Below, in pieces: positions 46,950 to 59,548 of a stretch of DNA of 64,000 bases (position 1 is its first letter; every line of letters starts with the position of its first letter). The stretch lies in contig NC_064043.1 in the NCBI RefSeq assembly GCF_932526225.1, positions 7,307,501-7,371,500 of the forward strand, given 5' to 3'. The DNA comes from Nematostella vectensis (lineage: Eukaryota; Cnidaria; Anthozoa; Actiniaria; Edwardsiidae). A program made the position numbers and the translations under genes. The notes beneath the pieces are model-generated. The model was given only the letters and a program-made list of their open reading frames with translations, was not told the origin of the DNA and searched no databases.

Positions 46950-49900
46950 TCAGCTCAAATACTGTGCCTTCGCCCTGGCCATGAGTCGGTCTGTCATAGG
47001 GGCGTTTTCCTTCAATGCTTTTCTTTCGGCGAGAAGACTCCTGACGAAAGGAATGCTAAAGGTCAAATACGTGCACGCATATGCCGTCGTCAACTCAACC
47101 CTCAACTTCGCCACCCTCTTAGTCCCACAGTCCATGCTATCTTCGAAACCGGAAATACTACACACTCTTTAGAACCATACCTTGCAAGTAGCTTGTGTTC
47201 GTTGCGTGACGACTGTAACGCCGCGTGGATAAGCAACAGGTTGAATACGTCACGCTGAAAACAAAAAAAATAAATCAGAGCTATCATCAAACAAGCGCAA
47301 TTTGAGTGGTATTTAGAAGAGCAGGAGCTCCTGTGGAAAGTTGCAGTAAATCAAAATAAAGAGCGATGTAATTATAACCCCATTTTCGAGTAAGCTAGAG
47401 CAGTATACTACTCAGGTGACCTTCGTCAAGGAAAAAGAAACAAACTTGCCAATCATTATGAAATACTACCCACAATACGATCCTTTCAAAATAAGCATAT
47501 CTCCAACAAAAAATTGCTAAATTATAAAACGCACTTGCGATTATCGTTTTACATTCGCCCAGTTTCGCAACAAAAGTCAGCTCAGAGGCGTTACCTGTGC
47601 ATGACTGCCTCCAATGGCGATAAGGCGGTAGCGTATAGGCTTAAGTAACTCCACAGCACCAGGAAAATCACCCTGAAAACATGCAAATGTTAACAGATCT
47701 ACATTAGAGAAAAATATTTCGACACCATTACTCTACACCTCGCCACTTTACACCATTTAACACTACGCCACCACACACTTAACAACACTCAATACACCCC
47801 CTCCCCCCAAGTTACAAGTTACTGTACCTTGTCAGCAAGAACAAGCGCCTCGCAAAGTGTCACGCCGACCTCACGTGACAAAGTGCAATTGTGACTACTT
47901 CCCTCACTAGAAACAAAGATAAACAAGTAAATTCGTTATCACGGTGGGAGTGGTGTAGGGCAGAGGCGTTGATGTTGTTGTTCAGGGGTCGCTGCTTGTT
48001 TTCCGAGTTGATTTTTGAATAGCTATGGGGATAGTACTGCTGCGATAGATGCTTATAAGGTGAAATGATAATAAGGACGATGACATCAGTAACAATGATA
48101 ATCATCATCACCATTATCATTCCTAAAAATCCTTCGCTCGTTTACCTCACGTATTCCTGAAGAGACTTCATTAATTTAAGAGTCATTTCTTCATCCTTCG
48201 CGCCGAGTGTACACATCAGCATGTGAGCGTCGTTAAAGATCTGTAAGAAACAAGAGCTTGATCATATACGCCTCGCGAGATGATGAAGACGATGTTTGGT
48301 AGCAGACATGCCATCAAAGTTCTTTGAACTCTTACAAATTGAAGCAATACAATGAAGGTAGGAGGCATTTTCCCACTTCGCCACCCACTGTCTTTCAAGT
48401 GGACCCAGAGTAAGGGCAGGTAGCGGTACCCCGAGCTCAAAAGGATAGATTTGTATTGCTTACCATGTTGTGATCATCTACGTGCGGCGCCCAGAAAGGG
48501 AGTAAATCCACCCATCGGTCTCCCACGTTTTGCCCTGCCCATATGAATAACGAAAGTAGATCAAGTTGTAATTTAATAGACCGTTTTCATGATGTTGCGC
48601 GCGCATCCCAAAATGCCACAGACTGGCGGGCCACAGCTGATCTAAGATAGTGTACGAAGTGGAGTTTACAGATGAAGATAAATAAAAAAGCTGCCAGAGT
48701 GCTTCTTTTGCAGAGTTTTGGCGCTAGAGTATCAAATTCAACTTAGTCCGCATCATTTTGAATCAGCACTGGCCCGCGAAAACGGACTATAGCAGTTGAG
48801 GAGGAATAAAAACTAACAGAAGAGAATGAGGTAAGGCATGTTTTTGAGGTATTTTTTTCACTTCTAAAAAGCTATATTATCGCAGGTGTGAAAGGTAAGC
48901 AGAGCCATCACCTTCTACTTCCATTCTGTAGAGAAACGAAGAAGCGTCAGTGAGGTCGAGGGTGCTGCCGGGAGTTTTACACCGCTGTGCAAGTTGACTG
49001 TCGTAGATATCCCAGGCCGCATCATATTCACCCTGACACAAAAACATGAAACAATAGGTGACTTGCGCTAAGGGATCACATGACCTTTTGGGTGGCAAAT
49101 TCAAGCCAAAATAAACCAAAAAGTTACTGCGTCCGTCACGCCGGAGAACGATAAAATAAAATAGAATAATGAAATGAAAAAAAAACCCTTTCTGAAAAAA
49201 AACTTTGCTTGTAAGCGCTAAATAATTTATCTTTTGTTGCTGTCATTAACTATTATATAAGTCGCTGTTATGTTGCTGCATTAGTTTACCACCCAAAACG
49301 TCACGTGATCTTTTAGCGCAAGTATTGTAAAACTCATGTAAAACTCATGGGCAAATCTGCCAATTTAAATCTTAAAAATTATTTATTAAGCTAATCTTTA
49401 TAATAAAAGCAAATGCCAGGGGACATAAATAGAAAAATTTATGACGAATATTTACAGGAGAGTCAAAAGAGTCGCAACTTTGCTTCTCAATTCACAGGGA
49501 CCACGTTTTGATTCTGGACCAGGTCAGCTTTCAGGTATCAAGCTCGGCTGTCTAAATTAAAGTGTTAAACCCCGCGTTTCCTAACTCAGACCCGTAGGGG
49601 ATATAGATAGCCCGCACATATCGCTTTTTTAGTGAATAATTATTATGAAAAAAGTTTACTTCTTAAGCCAATGCAAATGGAAGCTGATAATATTTATACG
49701 GCTAAGTGGAAACGCGTTTTCTATTGACAGTTATACTGTATAATTGGATTTTCAATTAGCTAACCATAACAAAATTAATTTGAGTTTTGCCAAGGGACAT
49801 AAAATGGTACTAAGAAAATGGATTATGCATACCTGTCAACCTCCGAAAATCTCAAGGCTAGAGAGTTTTTTGGGGGGAGGGGTGGGGGTATATTTATTTT

Positions 49901-52500
49901 TTGGGGGGAGGGGTGGTTTTAACCATTCAGGCGTTTACCGTATACATCCTCGGGGACCCAGGGCGTACTGAGCGGAAACGAGCGGTGAGTGTAACGAGCC
50001 AATAAGTGGACGAGCGCGCAGCGGCTCGTGTTTCAAATAGGCAAAATGACGATTTTATAATAGAATAACTTTTCGGAAGCGATAAAAATCGCTAAAACGC
50101 GGGAGAGCGGGAGAAGGGGTCCAAAATCTTAAGACTCCTGCCTAATGTGGGAGAGTTGACAGGTATGATTATGGTACCTTTTCAATGTGGTACAAGGCCC
50201 AATGCCAGAAGTTGTGCCCTGCCATACCATCCCCTTTCTGACAAAGAGCAGAAAACATATATGTATTTAATGAGCCAATTATCTTTTTTTCACTACCCTG
50301 GAATTACATCCCCTGGGTGAGGGTTGGTCCTAAAACCAATACATAAGGCCATCACTATTCTTGAAAACATATAGGTTTACAGCCTTTAAATGTGGTGCCC
50401 ATTAACAGTTTCTTAGAATTCTATGTGATTTAGTGCTTAAGGTGCAATGCAATCCTTAGGGATGGAAAAAGTAAAATATTGGACAATTCTTTTATAGAAA
50501 AGTGACTTGTGGGTCAAAAGGGGAATGTCTGTATTAATTTATGTCAATACTTACCACCCAGTCATTAAGGGTCTTGCTCATAAATGCAATACCCTCGTCC
50601 TGGCGACCAGTCATCTCAAGCACATGAGCCCGCGCATGTGTTGCCCAGCAGTCTGTAGGTGCAAGTTCTAACCCCTATGAAAACAAATAGAGGGTTATCC
50701 AAAAGCCTAAGAAATAAGAGCCTATGGCATGTTCTTTGAGCATTGTCACTTTGGTCAATGCAGATCTGTAACAGACATTAAATACAGGGCTCTGTCTGAA
50801 AAAAGATTCCTAAAACATGTGGGTGGACTATGTGACATACGATACACTTCTAAGGATGGATCTAATGAAAGCATATCAAATCAAAGTTTTGTGAAAAAAT
50901 GTAGATCATAAGATAATATAACCTTACCCTCAAAGCTTGTTTTTCAGCTTCGTGATAAAAGTTTGTTTCCTCCAGTCCAAAGGCATGCATGCCAAAAAGA
51001 TACCTATACAGTGTGATAGATAGTACTTAATTATTCAGGAATATGGGGATTATGTTTAGCAGTCCATTGTAGACAGAGAAAAAAACTATTTTGATCAATG
51101 GACAGCTTGTTTGACAGAGGGCAAATAAATGGAAAGATGCAATGTTCTTACGGGTAGAGGGGGATGCTTGGTTTCCATCTCGGCAAGACTCTTGCAACAG
51201 AATCTCTCATCTCTTTGTGCAGACCAGTAAAGAAGAAAGTCTCTTGGGAGATTTTTATTGCCATCATATCAGTTGGGTATGTAGTGAGTATGTCATCCCA
51301 GATTAGACAGGCTTTGACAGGATTCCTGATGGTGACAAACAGAGTCAAACAGAAAAACATTTTTCTCAAGCTGTTTACTAAGCTCCTGATACACTAAAGA
51401 AGACACACAGATTTTGAAATTGAAATTTTTACGGTGTTATGCAAAAAGGAACAAGCCTAATGTATTAAAGAAAATGAGAGCTTGTTATTTGGTAATTGAT
51501 AATATCAACACACACAAGATTTTAAGAGGGAGTGGGTTACCCTCCCCCTAACAAAGTAATTGGCAACTGTCAATCAATCATCAGACATTCATACCCAAGA
51601 GAAAGTTCTTTCACAGCTTCAACATGCAGCTTTTCACGAGGAGTAATACTTGTTCTGCAGGCCAGCTCCATCAATTTATCAACTTTTTCTTGAATGACTG
51701 GGCTGTTCTTCCCCCATAGTGCCAAGTTCAGGCTTAAAACTTGGCCCATGACTGAGAAAAAAAAAGAAAATCATAGAGATAAAAAGGAGATGGAATTAAT
51801 AACAGATAGGCACAGGTTTTAGCCATTTAGGGTGTAACCTAAAGATGGTACTGATTTCCTTTTAAAGGCAGAACATCCCCCAGTATTTTAATATTAATAA
51901 ATTATTTATTTTTATTTTTATAATATACAATTTTCAAACACTTACCAAAATCAGGATCTGCTTCAAGCATGAGATCCAATGCCTTCTGGGGAGTGCCTAA
52001 TACAGGGTCTACATAATGACCTACCATCTGTTATAAGAAGTTCATGTTATAACTCAAATGATTGGGCAAAAAAGAAAACATTTCTGACCGCCCCACCCCC
52101 ATGCACACAGTAAATATTGGAATTTTACAGAGGACAAAATGTATGGGAGAAATTGGCATCTGCCCCTAGCATAAACATGGTAATAACTGAGCCCTAACTC
52201 CACCCCCCAACAAAATTTTCTAGATACAAACCCAATTCCATAAATCACACTTGTAAGTTTGCTACAATTTTACCTGTGATACTGCAGCATCGTACATCTT
52301 AACAGCTTCGTTACTAGGTGTAGTAAAGGGAAGACCTTCATCTTCCCATGCCTGTATGGTTGAAAAAAAGTATAATAACTTACAGGATCTATAACCCAAA
52401 AGAAACACCAAATCGCATAAAAAATAAGTTTTAAATGCGTTTAACATCAAGGGTCGTCAAATACCTTTAGATCCCGCCAATGTGAATGAAGATAAGACAT
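46950..52500 (-). CDS. TTC38: tetratricopeptide repeat protein 38
   Basis: Fifteen minus-strand exons with GT-AG junctions and consistent phase: 52465-52500, 52274-52351, 51946-52027, 51595-51751, 51152-51325, 50928-51003, 50555-50674, 50178-50237, 48912-49032, 48464-48534, 48146-48240, 47828-47906, 47595-47672, 47181-47254, 46950-47040. They total 1392 nt, 463 aa, close to the family length of about 470. Family stretches are clear along the whole protein: GLPFTTPSNEAVKMYDA near the start, YPTDMMAIKISQETFF, MRDSVARVLPRWKP, HNFWHWALYHIEKGEYDAA, HAQRDVFNLLLIHAAL and the C-terminal LLAERKALKENAPMTDRL. TTC38 is a conserved helical-repeat protein of poorly defined function, found in bacteria and animals. 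Introns hold two MITE-like elements (49828-50166 and 48580-48788). The gene is head-to-head with HIRIP3. Confidence 0.95.
48580..48788. mobile_element. MITE-like element with TA flanks
   Basis: The left end GACCGTTTTCATG and the right end, inverted GTCCGTTTTCGCG, are each next to TA. A TA target site would fit a Tc1/mariner-type non-autonomous element. The terminal repeats are short (about 10 bp), so the call is tentative. It lies in a TTC38 intron and is non-coding. Confidence 0.4.
49828..50166. mobile_element. MITE in TTC38 intron, 339 bp
   Basis: Ends CATACCTGTCAAC and GTTGACAGGTAT are inverted and flanked by direct repeats GATTATG (49821-49827 and 50167-50173). The interior has two G-rich blocks (GGGGGGAGGGGTGG, twice) and GCGGGAGAGCGGGAGAAG. 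A 7-8 bp duplication would suit a hAT-type element. No coding. Confidence 0.65.
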
Positions 52501-52953
52501 TCTTATCGGTCTAAACGCTATGCAACTGGTACAAGACAGTCTGGAGTGACAAATGTGAAATGCGTGACGTTATGTAACGCTTTCGACCCCAGGAACCCCA
52601 GTCAAGTATTCTTCTCTCAAAAGGTATTGTGCTGATGTAAGAATTTCTTTATTTTCTTATTATAAGCAGTGAAATGAATCTAAAGCCCCCTCCAGCGTTA
52701 CTTTTACAATCTTTACTTTGCGAAGAAAAAAGATGGATATACACAGCGCCCTCCGGGTTACCTGTGCTATTGCGATCGCATAGTCTTATGGGATAATATC
52801 GGCTCCTTCGCGCCATTTTTTTGATTACGAGAAAGCATTAAGAGCCGCAAGAAGACCATTTGAACAGCGCTTGCTACTAGATTTCACACACCGCGAAACC
52901 AAGAGTCTACGTACTTGCTGTACTTGGTCTAGTCTTGAGGAGAAAACTCAAAG
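52501..52953. promoter_or_regulatory. bidirectional promoter between TTC38 and HIRIP3
   Basis: The start codons of the two divergent genes are 453 bp apart. The gap is less AT-rich than the flanks and has no TATA box at a suitable place. It contains GCGCCATTTTT (near 52810, YY1-like) and GTGACGTTATG (near 52563, CRE-like). Such head-to-head pairs often share a promoter. Sharing is inferred from layout only. Confidence 0.6.
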
Positions 52954-55900
52954 ATGGATGAGGAAAAAGTGAAGGCGTTTTTGGTGAAGACGATCAAAGG
53001 ATGCAACGACCCTGAGTAAGTAATAAGTTAAACTGCATTTTTATGATTTTGTAAATGTGTTGAAAATTTTAATCCAAGTCAAGGATACAAATAGTCGTAA
53101 CATTACATTAGCCGCTCAGCGCAGTAACTCGTCAGAGGGAGTTTTAGGTTAAAATCACAACGAAGACTGGCCGAATGCATTCTGTCTTGCCCCTTTCCCC
53201 TCCCCCCCCCCCCCCCCCCCCCCCCCCCCCGCCATCTGCATGACCTAATTCTTCATAAACTAGCATACTGTATTTTGCATCCTTAGAAAGCGGGTGACAG
53301 GAAAAAAGGGGACGACTATACTTCCCTGTCACTGTTATTAGTACCATTTCCCGGCTGTTGTTTACCCCAAAACCATTCCCTTCCATAGCAACTCAAAAGG
53401 ATTAAATTGCCTAAATTCAATTTAAATTTAAAAAATCGAATGCAGTCATGATTGGGTTTGTTTCATTTGGGCAATGAAGCAAAATCATCATATTGTAAAC
53501 ATGTTCAGAAAATCATAATGGTGTTTGTTTGTTTGTGTATGTTTCATTTAATTTGATTTTGATATTTTGACGTTGTTCAATTTTATGTGATCATTTATTG
53601 TGGAATAGATGGAATTTATGAATACAAAACAAATAAACTATCAATTGTTTAATTGCAATCATATCTGATTGAATTTACAAATTCTTTAGCATTCAGGCAC
53701 AATCAAATCCAATCATATGACTGTGTTTGATTTCCAAACATACTAACTAGCTACTAAAGACTTACTCTGCTATGACTAAAATCATGTTCCAACCCAAATC
53801 CTGTTTTCCCCTGGCCAAAAAAAATAAGGTTATATCATTTTCCATTCTGGATGACATGCTTGTTATTAGGGTCTAATATTGGATTTTATCAATTTTATCC
53901 CTATTGGAAGATATTAATGATTTACTGTATTTGTAGGTCCCTAACAGCCAAGATGCTTCGTAACAAGTATTTGGAGCAACATGACATGAAGAGTTTAGAT
54001 TCTAAAGAAAACAAGAGATTCAAAATGCTGGCGGCCGATGTATTTGTTGGTCTTATGGAGAACCAGGAAAAACATGCATCTCCAGGTATTATAAATAGTA
54101 TTAGCCATTAGCAAGGTTCCAATTAGTACCTGGATTATCTTAGCCACTCCATTGTTATTTGCTTTTTTTGTTTGGGTTTTACTTACCAACGAACTTCTGA
54201 CCAACAGTAATTAAAACTAACTTCTTAAAACTGTGTATGGTGGCCATGGTAGTGAGTTGCTTATAAAAAGTATAATATGTTTGCACTTTAGTGTAAAGAT
54301 CTTTTTACTTTTCCTCAGATGAGAAAGATGAAATTGAGAATGCTGATGAAATAGAGGAATCAGAAAAAGAATCAGAATCAGAAGGTCCAGCTAGTGATTC
54401 TGAGCAACAGGAAAATCTGACAAAAATGCCTGATAGAGAAGCAATTGAGTCTGATTCATCAGAAAGTCTTACTCCTGTGAGAAAAAGACAACCCCAAAAA
54501 AGAAAAAAGGTTCAGTCGAAAACAAATAATAAATCAGATAATGAGGAGGAAGATGAGAGGCAAGAAAAGAAAATAAGAAAACAAAAACAAGAAAAGAGAA
54601 AAAGGAAAACAGTTAAGGCTGATTTTAATTCATCTGAAGAAGAAGTGAGCAGTCAAAAAACAAAGGCATCTTCTAGAAAGGACCAGAAGAAAATGAATAA
54701 ACAGATGGCAAATAAAGGAGAAGGTGCAAAGAGTAAAAAGAAAACTATTGAATCAAATTCTTCTGATGAGGAGGGAGGTCAGGTTGCAGAGCTAAGAAAG
54801 GGTGCATCAGAACAGTTTTCTAAGAAAAGTGAAGAGAGTGACCAATCAGATGATTCTGGGATTGTGAATGAATCCATCAAACAGAAAGCTAAAGGTATCA
54901 ACTTTTTTTATGTGCTGATCTTGATGAGAATATAAAAATGAAGCAGGTGATACTTATATTTGATTTTTTTGAATTAGAGGCTTCCTTCAAACATATGTTA
55001 ATTAATTAAACTATAAAACAAATGGAAAATGGGTGAAGATGGACAAGCAAAAGACATGAGGTCCCACCAAGGCCAACCCAAAACTCCAGATATGCAGTTT
55101 ACAATAACTGCGTTATACAATGAGACACCACTTTCGAGTGGACGTGGGGGGGTGTAGGTGCCTTTTGCTCATGTCTTTATGCTGTTTTCTATTGCTATAG
55201 TCTAAATAAAGATATTGGGTCGAACATTACATACAATATTGACAAGATAACTAGTGCATGGCACTAGATAAACCACAATTTCATACAATCTCAGTGGGTT
55301 CCTAGCATGCTGATCTGATTTTCCCTATTTAAGGGTGTACTGACATTAGTGTTGCTCAGTGACGACATTGCTACGCGGGTGGCATTGAGCACGGGCGTAC
55401 ATAACACGGAATTCGCCATTCGCAAGCTTTCTTGAAATAAAAGAAACAAAAATAATATGCACTCAAAGTTCACAAAAAAGGATGTACCTTATTTCCCATT
55501 TTTGTAAAAACAAACAAACATTCAGCGTAGATTTTCAAGGCAATGTTTTTAAAGCCCAAGTTTTCAATTTTCACTATATCTACATGCGCTGCAAACACCG
55601 GTTGAAGATGCTCGCGCACAAACTGAAAATCTTATTTCAAAGTAGCGCGCGCTGTACCCGAATTTATAGAATACTATTTCAGTTTTGATCATGACATGAT
55701 GGATAACGTTCATTAGAAGTGTAAATACCACGAAACACCATTGAAATTTGTGTTTAAACTTCATTTCAATTTAATCATCTGATATATCAGCATGTTTGAG
55801 CAGGCTGTCTGGGCACGCGCGGGTTTGTTTTACTTCCAGTTATGCATTTTTTTAAAAAAAGTTTAGTATTGTCGCCAAATTATTTCAAAACGTTTTTTTC

Positions 55901-58900
55901 ATTATTCCCTTATTATTGATGTTGAAATCTTCTTTATATAGCCAAGCATGGATTTAGCGTTAATCTAACAGAAACGGAAATTATATGAAGTAATCTAGAT
56001 TTCAGGACCTTTGAAAAATCGTCAAAAAATAATTCCTGTATCATTTCTAAAACGCATGCTTAGCTTAATACGCCCATCTCTCTAGATTCATAAAACGTAT
56101 TCAATATTTATTTATAGAGCAAGTTTACTTGAAATAGTTGCTTTTTCTGTATCTATAATGTCACATGATGACGTCACGGGATAATGTTATCAAAAAAAGT
56201 CAGCACACTTTTGGTGATCAACTTAGCAAATAAATATCAGACCCTTATTACTTTCTACAAGCATTTTATGCTATATTTAATTTTCCTTAGCAACAGATGT
56301 CAGTACACCCTTAAACACTTATATTATAAGGGCAAAATGCATACCTACCTACCTACCCACCCACCTACCTACCTACCTACCTACCTACCTACCTACCTAC
56401 CTACCTACCTACCTACCTACCTACCTACCTACCTACCTACCTACCTACCTACCTACCTACCTACCTACCTACCTACCTAACTAACTACCTACCTACCTAC
56501 CTACCTACCTACCTACCTACCTACCTACCTACCTACCTACCTACCTACCTACCTACCTACCTACATACATACATACATACATACATACATACATACATAC
56601 ATACATACATACATACATACATACATACATACATACATACATACATACATACATACATACATACATACATACATACATACATACATACATACATACATAC
56701 ATACATACATACATACATACATACATACATACATACATACATACATACATACATACATACATACATACATACATACATACATACATACATAGTGGTGACT
56801 CAATGACACTTTGCCAAAAGTTGCTGTATTGCTGCAAATCACTTATATAGAGGAACCCTTTCCCTTATTTGATGTATATTTTTGATTACTCATTTTGGTC
56901 ATGCAGTCATTTTGTTTCAAATTCAATGTACAGTATAAAAAAGTGTTGTTTTGTTTTAGAAGTCAAGAAGGATGAAAAGGATAGCAATGATGAAGCTGAA
57001 GATGACAGTGATGATGACAATTCTGAAGACGATCAACCCTTAGACAACAAACCAGAATCTCAGGAGGAGAAAGCTGGCCATCATGATAAAAAGATGAAGC
57101 AGAAAAAGGTAAGTTAAAACTTAATAAAAGATGTATAGTCTTGAGCATAAAGGGGTCTTTTATTAAAAAGACAAGTACAGAATATAGTTGCAAAAGTTTT
57201 GTTTTCTCCCTGCAAATTGATATCCTCCTGCGCAGAGCTTTCTGTGTCGCTGGTTTACTTTGATGTGGAGCAAAGTAAACGAGGGACACAGAAAGCTATG
57301 TGCAAGGGGTGAGCAAATGACTGTTTTGTGTTCAAATGTAAATAATGTCAAAAGAGTTGTTGTTCGCCATTCTATTTAAAAATAAAAGAAGATTGAAAGC
57401 TAGGCCAGGAACCAAAATATGTAACTTTAGATGTTTTACTTTATCAACAGTCCATAAGACCTGAGGAAAGCAGTAAGTCTCTAAAAGAGAAAGAAGACAA
57501 AGCTCTTGAGCATTTAAAAAAATACTGCCGAGCTAGTGGTTTGCGACTCAAGTACGTCAATGTGCTCAGTGGCTGCAAAAGCATTAGTGCCAAGAAGAGA
57601 AAGCTAGAGGAGATACTACGTGAAGAGACAGGAATTACAGGTGTAGTATGGTAATTGTTTTCTTATTTGGGGATAAACAGAAGCTAAAGTAATTCAACGG
57701 TGTGCACCACTCACTCTATGTTGATTTTTTGCCGGTCCACACACAAAACGTTTTCAACATAATTTAAAAAAAATAAGATTAAAATTTAAGAAAAATGTTT
57801 TTTCTTTATTTTTATTTTTTATTTTATTTGAGTTTCTTACAGTATGTCATATGTATTGTAAACCGTCCTTTAGTATTCCGTATCTATAGAATCTTCGTAC
57901 CGTAAGTGATTAATAAACGCCTGGGGCGTCAATTGAATTTCAATGGTATGAGGGGGGGACGCTCAATAGATAGGAGGCGTTTATTAGAGAGGAGGTTCTT
58001 AACAAACTATAAAAATATAACAAACCCAAGTCTATTCTCAGTCCGGATCACGTTAAATTATAGCCTGCATAGCAAGGGTTTCTTGACGTTAAGCAAATCT
58101 CACCCAGTAGAAGCCAAACTCAGTTTAATTAAATTTGATTTATATGTCCGAAATTCCTATGTCCTTTGTTCTAAAGCTGGGATGGAGGGGAGTGTTTGGG
58201 GATGGAGGGCTTTGGAGGGGGTACGCTCGTTAGAGTGGGGCGTTCATTACAAATTGGTAAGCTAAGGGGGGGCGTTTTTTATATAGGAGGCGTTCTTTAG
58301 ATAGAGGGCGTTTGTAAGATCATTTACGGCATATAACAGAGGATAACGTAGACTCATGTGTCTTAGATTAAAGTACTGTATCATAGTAGTACAGTACTTC
58401 TTCCCCCTAGCCTTTTGTGGCTAATGTTGAGAGGATTCATAATATAATCAAATAAAATAATTTTTTCCGTAGGCAGGATAACTCTGGAGAAGTGTAAGAA
58501 GGCGAAAGAGAGTCGAGAAGAGGCTGCAGAACTAGCTGATTTAGATACGTCAAACATCATCACCTCAAGTAAGCAACATCTCTTGGCCCATAGCTAACCG
58601 AAGAAATACGGTCAAGTTGGGTTGTAACAAAAATAAGCTTCGTCCAGTGTTTGTTTTGCAATTAGAGTTATCAACACTTGCGCAGCTAGGCGCGCGGATT
58701 AGAAAAGCTCGGATTATGAAGGGTTTTATGTCGGTCGTCGGGGTTATTGTTTGTAGAACAACCAAATGCTTTCCGAGACCCAAGATAACATAAACACATG
58801 ACGCGTAGCATAAACAATGTACTTTCTTTTTATTACAAGCCTCACTTGGCTTGTGTTCTCTTGAACTGACATTGCTCTTTTGGTAGGTTCTGGGCGCAGA

Positions 58901-59548
58901 CCCTCGCGCCGTTGTACCCAGCCCCTCGCGGCTGCCACCACCGGTCCACTCCAGATCCCCTCACCCCGCACATACAAGGAGAAGTTGTTTAGTGGGCTGA
59001 AGGGGATCGTGGACAGTGAGGAGAGTGACGAGGATGACAGGGGAACCAAGGTAACTTCACGGAGGGAGGGTGGCGGAGAGGCAAAGAGGAAGCCGAAAAA
59101 GCGCATATGTGTGTCCTCAGATGAAGATGATGTAAGTCCAAAAAAGGTGAAAAAGACTAATAAAAAAGATGAAATGATAATGAAGAAAGACAGCGAAGAT
59201 GATGAAAGGGGCGAGGAAGATAATGATGACAATAATAATGACGATGGTGATGATAATTATAATGTTGATGGTGATGATAAAAATGAAATGGAGGAAGACA
59301 ACGGTGGGGCAAACGACGGTAAAAGTGAAGAAGATAGCGAAAAAGAAGTTCCCATCAAAACTAAACCTGCTAAAAGTAAGAAAGCCTTCAAGTTGAAGTC
59401 GGACGATAGCTCCGAGGACGAAGGGTCATCTGACGACGGTCCACGTGGAAGTAAGTCAAAAAAGCACAGGAAGCGATGTGTGTCTGACAGTGACTCTGAA
59501 CTGGAAGATAGCCCCGTTGCTCCCAAAAAGAAGAAAAGAAAATTATGA
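52954..59548 (+). CDS. HIRIP3: HIRA-interacting protein 3, histone chaperone
   Basis: Seven exons: 52954-53015, 53937-54085, 54319-54894, 56960-57108, 57451-57640, 58473-58568, 58887-59548. They join in phase to 1884 nt, 627 aa. An in-frame TGA 18 bases upstream fixes the start. Residues 1-70 form the N-terminal DEK-C-like helical domain ([26 protein letters not shown]). A long Ser/Glu/Lys-rich disordered region follows. Residues about 313-410 are the second conserved block ([37 protein letters not shown], then a GSGRR segment). A CHZ-type motif, [13 protein letters not shown], lies near residues 446-458, followed by acidic and KKKRK tails. CHZ motifs bind H2A-H2B or H2A.Z-H2B dimers, and vertebrate HIRIP3 binds HIRA and core histones in the nucleus. 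Introns carry a TTAA-flanked element, a CTAC/ATAC microsatellite, a hairpin and a G-rich element. Confidence 0.93.
53202..53230. repeat. C homopolymer in HIRIP3 intron 1
   Basis: An uninterrupted run of about 29 C, which on the minus strand produces a spurious poly-Gly frame. Length is likely unreliable in assembly. Confidence 0.9.
55333..56310. mobile_element. TTAA-flanked (piggyBac-like) element, 978 bp
   Basis: TTAA at 55329-55332 and 56311-56314 flanks inverted ends GGGTGTACTGACAT (perfect over 14 bp, continuing imperfectly through GTTGCT). TTAA target duplication is the hallmark of piggyBac. No transposase frame is present, so it is non-autonomous. It lies in HIRIP3 intron 3, next to the CTAC/ATAC microsatellite. 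Confidence 0.8.
56341..56791. repeat. compound microsatellite (CTAC)n then (ATAC)n
   Basis: About 225 bp of CTAC repeat changes abruptly to about 225 bp of ATAC repeat at 56564, with a small ACTAACTA break near 56478. It yields meaningless Thr/Tyr/Leu/Pro and Met/Tyr/Val/Cys frames. Intronic in HIRIP3. Confidence 0.98.
57236..57297. repeat. 62-bp hairpin in HIRIP3 intron 4
   Basis: Arms 57236-57262 and 57271-57297 (27 bp each, two mismatches) pair around the 8-base loop ATGTGGAG. The arm begins AGCTTTCTGTGT. Size and loop resemble a microRNA precursor, but a short inverted-repeat remnant is equally possible. Confidence 0.6.
57900..58329. mobile_element. G-rich inverted-repeat element, 430 bp
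   Basis: Ends CCGTAAGTGATTAATAAACG and, inverted at the right, CCGTAAATGATCTTACAAACG. The interior repeats the motif GGAGGCGTT(T/C)ATTAGAG in several variants. It lies in HIRIP3 intron 5. No coding and no clear target-site duplication. Confidence 0.55.

Noticed and set aside
53144-53386. Frame with poly-Gly on the minus strand
   Set aside because: Caused by a C homopolymer in HIRIP3 intron 1.
56553-56842. Met-Tyr-Val-Cys repeat proteins on the minus strand
   Set aside because: Translation of an ATAC microsatellite.
59257-59526. Ser/Leu-rich minus-strand frame
   Set aside because: Shadow of the acidic HIRIP3 last exon.
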